Of a DNA stretch of 64,000 bases, positions 27,146 to 36,140 are shown in pieces (position 1 is the stretch's first letter; the number at the start of each line of letters is the position of its first letter). This stretch comes from Pseudomonas frederiksbergensis (lineage in GTDB: Bacteria; Pseudomonadota; Gammaproteobacteria; Pseudomonadales; Pseudomonadaceae), in the NCBI RefSeq assembly GCF_003732275.1, contig NZ_MOBM01000012.1:496001-560000 (forward strand). Direction: 5' to 3'. Made by a program: the position numbers and the translations under genes. The notes under the pieces were generated by a model. That model saw only the letters and a list, made by a program, of their open reading frames with translations. It was not told the DNA's origin and searched no databases.

Positions 27146-27580
27146 ATGTTCTACATCCGTGTCATGACCATGGACGATTACGATGCGGTCATCGACCTCA
27201 TGAGGCGTACCCCAGGCGTTTCCTTCCGTGATGCCGACTCTCGTGAGTCGACCTCGAAATACTTAGAACGAAATCCTGGGATGAGCTTCGTTGCTGAAGT
27301 CGGAGCCGTTCTCTGCGGTTGCATCATGTGTGGACACGACGGCCGCAGAGGATATTTGCAGCATTTGGTTGTCCTTCCTCAGTATCGGCGGCAAGGCATA
27401 GCAAATGCGTTGGTAGAGCGTTGTCTTTCGAGTCTTGAGAAATACGGAATACTTAAATGTCATCTTGACGTTTTCAAGACCAATGTAACAGCTGCTAACT
27501 ATTGGCACAGCCAAGGTTGGCAGCTTAGGTCTGATATCGATCGGTATTCGTTTACCCGATCGGATAATGAGAACGTATGA
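27146..27580 (+). CDS. GNAT acetyltransferase, IS1182 passenger
   Basis: A 144-residue GNAT protein. The acetyl-CoA loop LVVLPQYRRQGIANALVE lies at residues 74-91 and the C-terminal AANYWHSQGWQLR motif is present. It lies between the transposase and the right terminal repeat of the IS1182-type element, on the opposite strand to the transposase, so it moves with it. The N-terminal part (RTPGVSFRDADSRESTSKYL) resembles small GNATs of the RimI-like group. The substrate is unknown. Confidence 0.85.
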   Translation: MFYIRVMTMDDYDAVIDLMRRTPGVSFRDADSRESTSKYLERNPGMSFVAEVGAVLCGCIMCGHDGRRGYLQHLVVLPQYRRQGIANALVERCLSSLEKYGILKCHLDVFKTNVTAANYWHSQGWQLRSDIDRYSFTRSDNENV

Positions 27581-27709
27581 CCGAGCGACCGGCACCTAGC
27601 CTGTGAAGGGCTGGCTGCGATTGTGTTTTTACACACTCTGGGCCGATAGCTGCCGGCCAAGGTCAACTATTTCCAACTCAGCGCAGACTTTGCACAGGGT
27701 GGCGTTGGA

Positions 27710-28096
27710 TTATATCCAGACGTCGTTCAAGGCAGTTCTTTCGCCATTTTCATGCCCTGTGTTCAAAATACCTCGAGGCTCGATCATCATCAGTTTTGCT
27801 TCACCTTTTGCAGCCGTCCGATGTTCAATGCCACGGGGTACCACATAGAGTTCACCCGGATTCACATAGACGCAGCCTTCCGGCAGGTCGATGCGCAAGG
27901 TGCCTTCTAGGACAAGAAATGCTTCGTCGGTCTCAGGATGTGAGTGCCAGATGAATTCGCCTTCGATTCGCACAACCTTGAACTGGTAGTCATTCATCTC
28001 TGCAACAACTCTGGGGCTCCATTGCTGTTCGATGAGCGAAGCCTTACGGGCCAGGTTTACAGGAACGGATGATTGTTGATGACGGAGCTCTGACAT
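27710..28096 (-). CDS. Cupin-domain protein
   Basis: A 128-residue single cupin. Metal-site motif 1 is WHSHPETDEAFLVLEG and motif 2 is PGELYVVPRGIEHRT, with the His and Glu ligands present. It lies 72 bases downstream of an AraC regulator on the same strand, so the two may be cotranscribed. Cupins of this kind bind small molecules or act as isomerases or dioxygenases; none can be chosen here. Confidence 0.85.
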   Translation of the reverse strand: MSELRHQQSSVPVNLARKASLIEQQWSPRVVAEMNDYQFKVVRIEGEFIWHSHPETDEAFLVLEGTLRIDLPEGCVYVNPGELYVVPRGIEHRTAAKGEAKLMMIEPRGILNTGHENGERTALNDVWI

Positions 28097-28168
28097 GACG
28101 GATCCTCGGTGGTTGAAGTCGCCAGCCTATAGCGCATGGAACAGGGCGCTCTTGTACGATCCTGCAAG

Positions 28169-28993
28169 TCAGCGTGCGGCCCGCAATCGTTCCAGCCAGC
28201 GCATGGGCGGTATTCCGTAGCAGCGGGTGAAGTGTCGCGTCATATGACTTTGATCGTGGAAACCCGCGACGAGGGCGGCATCCACCAGGGTGAAACCTTC
28301 AAGCACCAATGCGCGGAACCGATCCAGGCGGCGCAGGGTGACGAATCGGTAAGGGCTCGTACCGTAAAGCGTTCTGAAGTCGCGTGACAGGCTCCAGCGT
28401 TCGCGCCCACTGGCACGCTCCAGCATCTCCAGCGTAATGCATGAATGCAGATGTTCCAGGATGAACGCTCTGGCGCGCTCGGCTGCGCAGTAATCCAGAC
28501 GCTTGCGCCCGCGTGGCTTGCCACCGACGGCACGCAACGCCGTTGCCAAGTCAAATAGCGCGTCCTGTTCCTCCAGTGTTTCCAGTGGATGATCCACTGC
28601 TTGCACGAAAGCTGCACTGGCATGGAACAGACGCGGATCGCTCGAAATTCCCCCCGCGATAAAGGGCAAGGGTTTTCCCCCCAGGATGTTCTGGATTAAT
28701 GCCGGATCAACGTAGGCCATACGGTAACGAAAGCCTGCATCGGTGCCGGCCATACCATCGTGGAGTTCGTCGGGGTGAAGCACGAGCGTGTTGCCGGGAA
28801 CACCGTGGCGCAGCGAGCCTTCGTAGTGAAAGCTCTGCACGCCTGCCAACGTTCGACCGATCGAATAGGTGTCATGGCGATGCGGATCGTAGCCGTGGCT
28901 GCCAAACCACGCTTCGATACGCTCGATCCCTCCAGGTTGAACACTGCGGATGACCCAGTCGACATTGCCAGCTTGGCCATTTTTCTGATCCAT
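28169..28993 (-). CDS. AraC-family regulator
   Basis: A 274-residue protein with an N-terminal cupin-like sensing domain (GYDPHRHDTYSIGRTLAGVQ) and two C-terminal helix-turn-helix units (LEMLERASGRERWSLSRDF; LVDAALVAGFHDQSHMTRHF). The recognition region ending YGIPPMRW is standard. It is followed by the cupin gene and preceded by MITE C. The effector is unknown. Confidence 0.9.
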   Translation of the reverse strand: MDQKNGQAGNVDWVIRSVQPGGIERIEAWFGSHGYDPHRHDTYSIGRTLAGVQSFHYEGSLRHGVPGNTLVLHPDELHDGMAGTDAGFRYRMAYVDPALIQNILGGKPLPFIAGGISSDPRLFHASAAFVQAVDHPLETLEEQDALFDLATALRAVGGKPRGRKRLDYCAAERARAFILEHLHSCITLEMLERASGRERWSLSRDFRTLYGTSPYRFVTLRRLDRFRALVLEGFTLVDAALVAGFHDQSHMTRHFTRCYGIPPMRWLERLRAAR

Positions 28994-29081
28994 AAACGTG
29001 TGCCTTCCTGATTCCGCGCGTCGGGGGTGAAGATCTGTCTGTCGGGAATATACAAGTGCAGGTAATTAGATGTCTGCTTTT

Positions 29082-29248
29082 GGCCCAGAGTGTGTAAAAA
29101 CGCTTCGCCAAAATTGAAGTGCCCGCGTCTACGTTAAATCTGAAGTTTATCGGCACGTCAGCAGATGTGGATTTTGCGTAGTAGCGCGATTTTCAGTCCG
29201 GTTTTGAGTACCTGTCGCGCTCAAAAACGTTTTTACACAGCCTCGACC
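29082..29248. mobile_element. MITE-like element C with IS1182-type ends
   Basis: A 167-base element with ends GGCCCAGAGTGTGTAAAAAC (29082) and CGTTTTTACACAGCCTCGAC(C). Its left end is identical to that of the full IS1182 elements, while its right end matches the MITE form. It is non-coding. Confidence 0.8.
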
Positions 29249-29253
29249 GGAAG

Positions 29254-29288
29254 CAACCCTTCGCGGCAGACAGCAATCTGCCAGAGGA
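29254..29288. repeat. Dispersed repeat, half copy next to MITE C
   Basis: Reads AACCCTTCGCGGCAGACAGC then AATCTGCCAGAGG. It abuts MITE C and is probably part of the repeat that the MITE entered. Confidence 0.5.
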
Positions 29289-29381
29289 GTCCTCAGTAGT
29301 CAGCATCATCACGCTTCAACTCGCGAAGACATTGCGAGCATAATGAATCGCCCCCGCCAAGACCAAAGTGTGAGTAACATC

Positions 29382-29570
29382 ATGACCGAAACCCAACGCT
29401 GGACAGTGAAATGCCAAGATCCTGCGGATGGAAGTGGCGACGTCATCATTGACTTGCCGCCTGAGCTACTCGCCAGTTTAGGGCTGAGCATCGGTGACAT
29501 GCTGACGATTGAAGTGGTCGACGGCGCGATAGTTCTGACGCCGAAGTCGAGCGACTCAGCTACACGCTGA
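29382..29570 (+). CDS. AbrB/MazE-type small DNA-binding protein
   Basis: A 62-residue protein (or 75 if the ATG at 29343 is used). The segment VIIDLPPELLASLGLSIGDM followed by LTIEVVDGAIVLTP is a SpoVT/AbrB swapped-hairpin domain, as found in MazE antitoxins. No toxin gene follows on the same strand, so it may be a solitary regulator or an orphan antitoxin. The start is uncertain because neither ATG has a good ribosome site. Confidence 0.65.
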   Translation: MTETQRWTVKCQDPADGSGDVIIDLPPELLASLGLSIGDMLTIEVVDGAIVLTPKSSDSATR

Positions 29571-29590
29571 GTCGAGCCCGCGCGCTCCAC

Positions 29591-29743
29591 CTAATCTTCA
29601 AACGGGCATAAGCGAACGGCACATCTCAGCGGCGGCCATTGGGCAGAAGCTGCCTGTCGCGAAGGGCGGAAAACGGCCATTTCCGGTCGGTCGTGAAAGA
29701 CATAAGCTCGCCTCTGTAAGTGTGTGCCGCGCCATACCCTCAT
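29591..29743 (-). pseudogene. Possible RES-toxin start, truncated by a repeat
   Basis: An ATG overlaps the stop of the antitoxin gene (TGATG), the coupling expected for a second gene of a toxin-antitoxin pair. It reads MRVWRGTHLQRRAYVFHD and then runs into the dispersed repeat (29641-29700) and stops after 50 codons. RES toxins begin with a similar xVWR strand, but too little remains to prove it. The toxin body is absent. Confidence 0.45.
29643..29700. repeat. Dispersed palindromic repeat, long copy
   Basis: Contains CTGCCTGTCGCGAAGGGCGG then AAAACGGCCATTTCCGGTCG and GTCGTGAAAG, close in content to the full copy at 2575. It interrupts the putative toxin frame. Confidence 0.65.
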
Positions 29744-30219
29744 CAGGCTGGACCTCCTCCCCCAAGGGCCTGAAGGACACGGCGAACTTGTTTAGCACCA
29801 ATCTCAGTTTCGCAGAGCATGATCGGTGCAGTCCCACCAAGCGCTTTATTTGGTGTCGACATCCAATGTGTGGCAGTCACTTGTGTCTCAAATATCTCCT
29901 CGGCCAAGTGACTGACAGTAGCAATTCTATCCAAACGCTCAGAGGCGACAGGGTCAAGATTCTTCTGCTCTCGACGCCGTCTTTCAAGCGACGAAATTGA
30001 TGCATTAAATAGCGTTTCCAGGTGGCAGTCTTGAAGGTCGAAAGCCAATCGAAACGCATGGATGAGTTCAGCGGGAAACCCTACTTTTATTTGGTGCAGC
30101 CTCTCCGAATCCTTCAGCGACTCTCGATGGGCGCTGAATCGCCAAAAGGCAGCGATCTCAGCCTCTCGAGATAATTTTTTCTTTTTTACCGGCCGTCCAA
30201 CCTCACTTGAAGTGTCCAT
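29743..30219 (-). CDS. Xre/MbcA/ParS-type antitoxin (DUF2384)
   Basis: A 158-residue protein. The C-terminal third (VSHLAEEIFETQVTATHWMS, then PNKALGGTAPIMLCETEIGA and VRRVLQALG) is the toxin-binding domain of RES-Xre systems. The N-terminal and middle parts (AFWRFSAHRESLKDSERLHQ) are the Xre-like DNA-binding region. I chose ATG 30219 (MDTSSEVGRP). Normally a RES toxin that degrades or modifies NAD+ follows directly; here only about 17 plausible codons remain. It is probably an orphan antitoxin. Confidence 0.82.
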   Translation of the reverse strand: MDTSSEVGRPVKKKKLSREAEIAAFWRFSAHRESLKDSERLHQIKVGFPAELIHAFRLAFDLQDCHLETLFNASISSLERRRREQKNLDPVASERLDRIATVSHLAEEIFETQVTATHWMSTPNKALGGTAPIMLCETEIGAKQVRRVLQALGGGGPA

Positions 30220-30405
30220 CAATACGCCCTCCAAATGAATTTTTTCTCTCAAATGAAATATGACTTTTCTCCTCTCAACGAGGAACTGACATTGAGCAAT
30301 AAACAGGTCCGAAAGGGGGATCGGGGGATCGGCATTCAACCCCATACGTATCAATGGCTCAGGATCAGGCTTTGGTCAGTGGCGAGTAACCTGGAACCGA
30401 TACGG

Positions 30406-30618
30406 TTAATCGATACTTGAGCTCAGGAAGGGCTCGGTCAGTCGGTCGACTCTTTGCTCATCGAGCTTCCCTGCCCGCAGTATCTCGTTTGAATTTGGAT
30501 AATGCCGTAAAAGCTGGCGGGCCTGACGTCGAATTGACTCTGAAAGCGCGGGATTTTGCGCAACGTCGACCAGAAGGTCTCGAGTCTGAATGAGCGCTCG
30601 CGTGCGCTCTTTCGGCAT
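30406..30618 (-). CDS. BPSL0761-family small protein
   Basis: A 70-residue protein recognised by the pattern MPKERTRALIQTRDLL...IRRQARQLLRHYPN. This small family is widespread in Pseudomonas and Burkholderia islands and has no known function. Start at 30618; an ATG two codons earlier is also possible. Confidence 0.75.
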   Translation of the reverse strand: MPKERTRALIQTRDLLVDVAQNPALSESIRRQARQLLRHYPNSNEILRAGKLDEQRVDRLTEPFLSSSID

Positions 30619-30813
30619 CGTCATGTTTTCCTCCGCTAACGAACAGTGCGCGGACTAGCCGCTCTGAGCTTGATTACTTCCGACGAAGATTTTTCTTGCA
30701 CTGTAAATCACCTAAAGTTCAAGCCCCTGCATGCGCACCGACGAGCAGGCTGGGTCATTTGCTTTGAATTGTGAATGGGGTAGCCAAGCACGCATCGACA
30801 AGCGCAGTCGAAC

Positions 30814-31527
30814 TCAGCTTATGTTCTCAGGGGACTCGTTTTCGTCACCATAATAGCCCTCTCCTTTCACACGCTCATTCTTCCAGTACTGGATAAGCTC
30901 CTCGATACTTTCACCGTCATGGAATTCGAGTTCCCAAAAATCGGATTGCCGCCAATCATCGAACGCTTGCTCTTGGAGTGTGGTCTCAACCTCCTGATAG
31001 GCCATGTGAGGATCAATCAACTCCTCGTGACCCTGGCCGTCATTCAGCCATTCGTAAGAACTGGACCCATTTGGCAGATTGCAAAAGCGCCACCATCCGC
31101 GGTATGTCTCGACAGATCGACGGACGCAATCGGCGCGAAAATCCATCTCATCTTTTTCTGACCAGATGCCCTTTTCAATCTCGGAGTTGCGTTCTGCATC
31201 GCGATCCAGGAAAAACATTTCGTGCATTTGAGAATCATGTTTCGCCCAATCATAAAACTCGCAGCCGATGCCTGACTGCCCCCAGCGCAAAACCGTGCGG
31301 ACCACCGCAGCCTTCGCCGAGCCAAACACCCATTCATACTCGTGTAAAAAGCTCGGATTTTTGGAGATTTTCCCCTCACAGGCGAAGGCAAATTTGTCCC
31401 GATGCTTACGCCAAAACTCATCCAGCTGATCAAGCGTTCTCAAACGGACAAAAAACGTTCCGTCTTCAAGCAACGTGCGCTCCAGCAATTCGATATAGAT
31501 GGGCAAACGTGATGACTTCGTTTTCAT
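30814..31527 (-). CDS. Acidic hypothetical protein, 237 residues
   Basis: A soluble, acidic, Trp-rich protein that I do not recognise. It has no signal peptide or membrane segment. The N-terminus is basic (MKTKSSRLPIYIELLER) and the C-terminus very acidic (GYYGDENESPENIS). Start at 31527 is chosen over 31596 because the upstream residues are Cys-rich and unlike a normal N-terminus. It lies among toxin-antitoxin-like and XRE genes, which is suggestive of an island role but proves nothing. Confidence 0.65.
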   Translation of the reverse strand: MKTKSSRLPIYIELLERTLLEDGTFFVRLRTLDQLDEFWRKHRDKFAFACEGKISKNPSFLHEYEWVFGSAKAAVVRTVLRWGQSGIGCEFYDWAKHDSQMHEMFFLDRDAERNSEIEKGIWSEKDEMDFRADCVRRSVETYRGWWRFCNLPNGSSSYEWLNDGQGHEELIDPHMAYQEVETTLQEQAFDDWRQSDFWELEFHDGESIEELIQYWKNERVKGEGYYGDENESPENIS

Positions 31528-31911
31528 AGACGTAACAATCTCGCAAATGCAACACGCCTGCTGCCGTTCGGCTTGCCCCTTTGCACAACCTTTCAAAGCA
31601 ACTAGCGGAACTAGCAGAGGAAGGCATTGCGTCGAAGCTTTGTGGTAGAGAGGTGATGTGCTGTAAACGTGGCCTGTCGTGAGTAAAGCTGCCTCTCAAT
31701 TTAGTAGATCCTCAGCTTCCCAGCAGTGAACCAGCGGAGTTATCGAAACTCATCATGCCCCTTCGATTTAGGATCGAAATGTCCGGAAAGCGTAGTCTTC
31801 GCTAGCGTCGACTGATCATGTGAACGAAGGTTTAAGAAAGCGGATGACACCAGCCGAATCCCATCGGTAAAAGATGATACCCACTCAGTAAAAATCAGAA
31901 TAATGCCAAAT
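31528..31911. other. Gene-free stretch before the XRE operator
   Basis: No gene or repeat recognised. It is AT-richer than the core region and separates two divergent genes, so it should hold both promoters. Confidence 0.5.
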
Positions 31912-31929
31912 TATACTGTGAACAGTATA
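31912..31929. promoter_or_regulatory. Palindromic operator of the XRE gene
   Basis: TATACTGTGAACAGTATA has perfect 8-base arms around GA and overlaps a possible -10 box. It lies about 50 bases upstream of the XRE start at 31980, so autoregulation is likely. Confidence 0.6.
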
Positions 31930-31979
31930 GAACAAAACAGCTTTGACCGGCCTTATCGTTCCTTTTGCGAGAAGCACTC

Positions 31980-32261
31980 ATGCGATTGGAACTCAAGCGG
32001 GCCATTGGTACCTCCATCAAGTCATATCGACTTAAGAGGGACATTCCCCAGGAAAGCTTAGGTCCAAGCCAGCCATACATAAGCAGCCTCGAAGCAGGAA
32101 GAGGCAGTGCGTCGATAGACAAAATCGAGCAGATGGCAAATGTTCTCGGGGTTCATCCCATGAGCATAATCTTCGCTGGCTACCTCACATCAAACGAGGA
32201 TGCCAGCAAGGAGCAGTTGTTTGAAAGGATCCGAATTGAGTTAGCTGAAATAGGGATCTAA
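31980..32261 (+). CDS. XRE-family transcriptional regulator
   Basis: A 93-residue protein with one Cro/C1-type helix-turn-helix (residues 8-62: IGTSIKSYRLKRDIPQESL, then QPYISSLEAGRGSASIDKIE and NVLGVHPMSI). It has no additional domain. Start at 31980 (MRLELKRAIG). A perfect palindrome just upstream (31912-31929) is the likely operator. It is similar in size to chromosomal single-domain repressors linked to islands and restriction loci; no partner gene is adjacent. Confidence 0.85.
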   Translation: MRLELKRAIGTSIKSYRLKRDIPQESLGPSQPYISSLEAGRGSASIDKIEQMANVLGVHPMSIIFAGYLTSNEDASKEQLFERIRIELAEIGI

Positions 32262-32314
32262 CTGATCTCAGCTATTCGGAGCCGCTGAAAATCGAGGTTG
32301 GGGCCGCGGACAGC

Positions 32315-32352
32315 GCCCGCCACAGAATCGGTCGGTTTCGGCCGGTCACGAC
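32315..32352. repeat. Dispersed repeat, last copy
   Basis: Contains CCGCCACAGAATCGGTCGGT then TTCGGCCGGTCACGACG. This is the rightmost copy; none occurs in the core half. Confidence 0.55.
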
Positions 32353-32494
32353 GCTTTGGGTAAATTCCAACGCAAATGCTTGGTCAACTCACGTACAAAT
32401 GGGTGATAAAGATCGTGGAATTACTCAGCGCGGATGTGGCTCGATATGAGCTTAAAAAAGTTAAAAAAAGTTAGATTAGGTAAGTGACTGATTT

Positions 32495-33541
<1,047 letters not shown>

Positions 33542-33563
33542 ACACCGTCATGCAGCCCACCCC

Positions 33564-33696
33564 TGTGGCGAGGGAGCTTGCTCCCGTTCGGCTGCGTAGC
33601 AGTCGCAATACAGGTAAACGCGTTTTACCTGACACTCTGTGTCGGCTGGCTTTAGGGCTGCTTCGCACCCCAGCGGGAGCAAGCTTCCTCGCCACA
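33564..33696. repeat. REP pair, GGCGAGGGAGCTTGCTCCCG type
   Basis: Two inverted units, TGTGGCGAGGGAGCTTGCTC at the left and its inverse at the right, lie between moxR and the DUF58 gene. Confidence 0.85.
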
Positions 33697-33710
33697 AAAG
33701 GTAGGCGCCG

Positions 33711-35042
33711 ATGAAACCCACGCGCCTGCTGCTGATCTGGCTCGCGGTACTGCTGGCCATTGGTATCGTGCTCGGCGCATTGCGGGCACTCGACATCCCG
33801 ATTCCATCAAGTCTTTTATCGATCAACTGGGGATTACTGTTAGCACTGCTGGCCTTGGCGATACTCGACGCCATCCGCCTCAAACGCCTGCCCTCGCCCC
33901 GTGTGAAACGGCAAATGCCCGGCAGCCTGGCGCTCGGTCGATGGAGTGAAGTGCGACTGGACGTCGAGCATGGTTTTGCTCAACCGCTGAACGTACAGAT
34001 TTTCGACCATGTGCCGGACGGCCTGGACTTCGAACACCTTCCATTGTCCGTCGAACTGCAACCTGGCCAGCAAAGCCAGATTGGTTATCGTCTACGCCCA
34101 CTCAAGCGCGGACACTTCACCTTCGAACACTGTGAAATCAACCTGCCAAGCCCCATGGGCCTGTGGTGCGGCAAACGCCTGCTGCACAGGATTGATCACA
34201 CCCGCGTCTACCCCGACTTCGCCCGTCTCCACAGCGGACAACTGCTGGCGGTGGACAACTGGCTGAGCCAGCTCGGCGTACGCCAGCGTCAACGTCGCGG
34301 CCAGGGGCAGGAATTCCATCAATTGCGCGAATTTCGCGAAGGCGACAGCCTGCGCCAGATCGACTGGAAAGCCACCGCCCGCCATCGCACTCCCATCGCC
34401 CGGGAGTACGGAGACGAGCGCGACCAGCAGATCATTTTCCTGCTCGACTGCGGCCGACGCATGCGCAGCCAGGACGGCGAACTGTCACACTTCGATCATG
34501 CATTGAACGCCTGCCTGCTGCTCGCCTACACCGCGTTACGTCAAGGCGATGCCGTCGGCCTGAGCACCTTCGCCAGCGACCAGCCCCGCTACCTCGCCCC
34601 GACCAAAGGCAGCGGCCAACTCAATGTGCTGCTCAACACCGTCTACGACCTGGACAGCAGCCAACGCCCCGCTGACTACCAGACCGTTGCCAACCAATTG
34701 CTCGCCCGGCAAAAGCGCCGGGCGCTGGTGGTGCTGGTGACCAACCTGCGGGATGAGGATGATGAAGAACTGCTTACCGCCGTCAAGCGTTTAGGCCAAC
34801 AGCACCGCGTGTTAGTGGCGAGCCTGTGCGAAGAGAGGCTCGACAGCCTGCGGCATGGGCAGGTGCAGACCTTGACGGACGCACTGGCCTATTGTGGGAC
34901 GGTGGAATATTTGAATGCACGGGACGAACTCCATGAGCGATTGCGCGCCAATGGAATACTAGTGCTGAATGTCCGGCCTCAACAGTTGGGTGCACAGCTA
35001 CTAACACAATATCTGCATTGGAAAAAAGCAGGCGCAATGTGA
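33711..35042 (+). CDS. DUF58 (VWA-like) protein
   Basis: A 443-residue protein. Two N-terminal membrane segments (LLLIWLAVLLAIGIVLGAL; LLSINWGLLLALLALAILDA) are followed by a beta-rich part and the DUF58 signature EFHQLREFREGDSLRQIDWK. The VWA-like core begins IIFLLDCGRRM. It is the usual partner of MoxR and lies 169 bases downstream of it, separated by a REP pair. The pair matches PA4322-PA4323. The cellular role is not established; an envelope function is likely. Confidence 0.9.
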   Translation: MKPTRLLLIWLAVLLAIGIVLGALRALDIPIPSSLLSINWGLLLALLALAILDAIRLKRLPSPRVKRQMPGSLALGRWSEVRLDVEHGFAQPLNVQIFDHVPDGLDFEHLPLSVELQPGQQSQIGYRLRPLKRGHFTFEHCEINLPSPMGLWCGKRLLHRIDHTRVYPDFARLHSGQLLAVDNWLSQLGVRQRQRRGQGQEFHQLREFREGDSLRQIDWKATARHRTPIAREYGDERDQQIIFLLDCGRRMRSQDGELSHFDHALNACLLLAYTALRQGDAVGLSTFASDQPRYLAPTKGSGQLNVLLNTVYDLDSSQRPADYQTVANQLLARQKRRALVVLVTNLRDEDDEELLTAVKRLGQQHRVLVASLCEERLDSLRHGQVQTLTDALAYCGTVEYLNARDELHERLRANGILVLNVRPQQLGAQLLTQYLHWKKAGAM

Positions 35043-35090
35043 CAGCACACAGGATCGCGAGCGGGTGATTAAGCCGATATAACGGAAACC

Positions 35091-35158
35091 TGTAGGAGCC
35101 AGGCTTGCCAGCGAAGGCGGCTTCGAAAACGCCTTCGCCGGCAAGCCTGGCTCCTACA
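35091..35158. repeat. REP-like hairpin, GTAGGAGCCAGGCTTGCC type
   Basis: A long near-perfect inverted repeat (TGTAGGAGCCAGGCTTGCC and its inverse) ends with an A-run that gives a T-run on the minus strand. It lies between two convergent genes and could terminate both. Confidence 0.8.
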
Positions 35159-35173
35159 AAAAAATCGGTGTGT

Positions 35174-35533
35174 TCAGGCAGAGGTCGGCAACGGCTGAAA
35201 ACTGAAGTACTGCTTCAGCGCCTCGACCAATTGCCCATATTCCGGCGGTGCCCGTTGCAGGCTGAAGCCGGCGTCATAGTGGTGGGGGGTTGCGTCTTCG
35301 TGGCACCACAGGCAGCAGGCGTTGAGGTCAATCACCTGCTGACAGTTTCCCTCCATGGGGATTTTCAGGCGCAGATTGAAGTCGGCGCCCACCATCATCG
35401 GCAACTGGCTGATCAACATCAGCCCGTCCTCGGACAGATTGCCCAGAAAGCCAATGGGCTTGTCGGTGACGCTGTTGAACACTTTGAGAAAATACGGCAG
35501 TTGATGCCGCTCGATCCGGCGGTCAGTGAACAT
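35174..35533 (-). CDS. PilZ-domain c-di-GMP receptor
   Basis: A 119-residue single PilZ domain. The RxxxR-type motif lies in DRRIERHQ near the N-terminus and the [DN]xSxxG motif is NLSEDG. I chose ATG 35533 (MFTDRRIERHQ), which puts the motif at the start as in other PilZ proteins; the frame extends to 35650. It matches PA4324 by position. It lies in the same block as a diguanylate cyclase (39690-40808), so it may read c-di-GMP made by that enzyme. Confidence 0.85.
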   Translation of the reverse strand: MFTDRRIERHQLPYFLKVFNSVTDKPIGFLGNLSEDGLMLISQLPMMVGADFNLRLKIPMEGNCQQVIDLNACCLWCHEDATPHHYDAGFSLQRAPPEYGQLVEALKQYFSFQPLPTSA

Positions 35534-35765
35534 GCTGATTTCGCTACGCAAGGCCCTTAAGCAGGGCCGCACTAATGCTTCGGAACGGGCCTGCTCTATT
35601 GCTTTATAGACAGAAGCCGCGCTCTCCCCGATCCTGGTGCGACAGTCCATCCATCCGCTGTCGCTTACTGCTGCCGATCACAGGTGTTACCTCGAATTAG
35701 AAACAAGGCTCTAAACCGATTTATTCGACTATAGCTCACCGCCGCCGGTCAGCCAGCCGCTTCAA

Positions 35766-36140
35766 TCAGAACCGGGTCGGGCGCACGACCGCCGCGCTGC
35801 GGGTCGGGTAATGCCCCAGGCTCTGCAAGGTTTCCAGGCGGGCGCGGGCGCGGTAGGCGTACTCGCTTTGTGGGTACGAGGCGATGATGAACTCGTACGT
35901 CTGGGCCGCATCAATAAACAGCTTTTGTCGTTCCAGGCACTGGCCGCGCATCATCGACACTTCCGGCCACACATAAGGCCGCGCGCGGCTGGCGCGCTCG
36001 ACCTTGGACAATTCGAGCATCACTTGCTCGCAGTTGCCACGGTCATAGGCGCTGTAGGCATTATTCAAATGATGGTTCATCGACCAACGGGTGCAGCCCG
36101 TAACACTGAGGGCAAGGACGGCAATGAGCACGAATCGCAT
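35766..36140 (-). CDS. TPR-type lipoprotein
   Basis: A 124-residue lipoprotein. The signal peptide MRFVLIAVLALSVTGC ends in the lipobox LSVTGC (Cys 16). The rest carries helical repeats (LNNAYSAYDRGNCEQVMLEL; FIDAAQTYEFIIASYPQSEY) of the tetratricopeptide kind. AGGAG precedes the ATG at 36140. It matches PA4325 by position and is probably an envelope scaffold protein. Confidence 0.85.
   Translation of the reverse strand: MRFVLIAVLALSVTGCTRWSMNHHLNNAYSAYDRGNCEQVMLELSKVERASRARPYVWPEVSMMRGQCLERQKLFIDAAQTYEFIIASYPQSEYAYRARARLETLQSLGHYPTRSAAVVRPTRF

Larger units (their letters stand above)
25437..27644. mobile_element. IS1182-type element, copy 2, with acetyltransferase passenger
   Basis: Ends GGCCCAGAGTGTGTAAAAAC (25437) and GTTTTTACACACTCTGGGCC (27625-27644) match those of copy 1. 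The element is 2.2 kb rather than 1.66 kb. The extra 550 bases lie between the transposase start and the right end and hold a complete GNAT gene. The left non-coding part differs from copy 1, so the two are related elements rather than recent duplicates. GGCC stands at both edges. Confidence 0.82.

Noticed and set aside
35105..35560. Plus-strand frame opposite the PilZ gene
   Set aside because: It begins inside a REP hairpin and has no domain; the PilZ protein on the other strand has both binding motifs.
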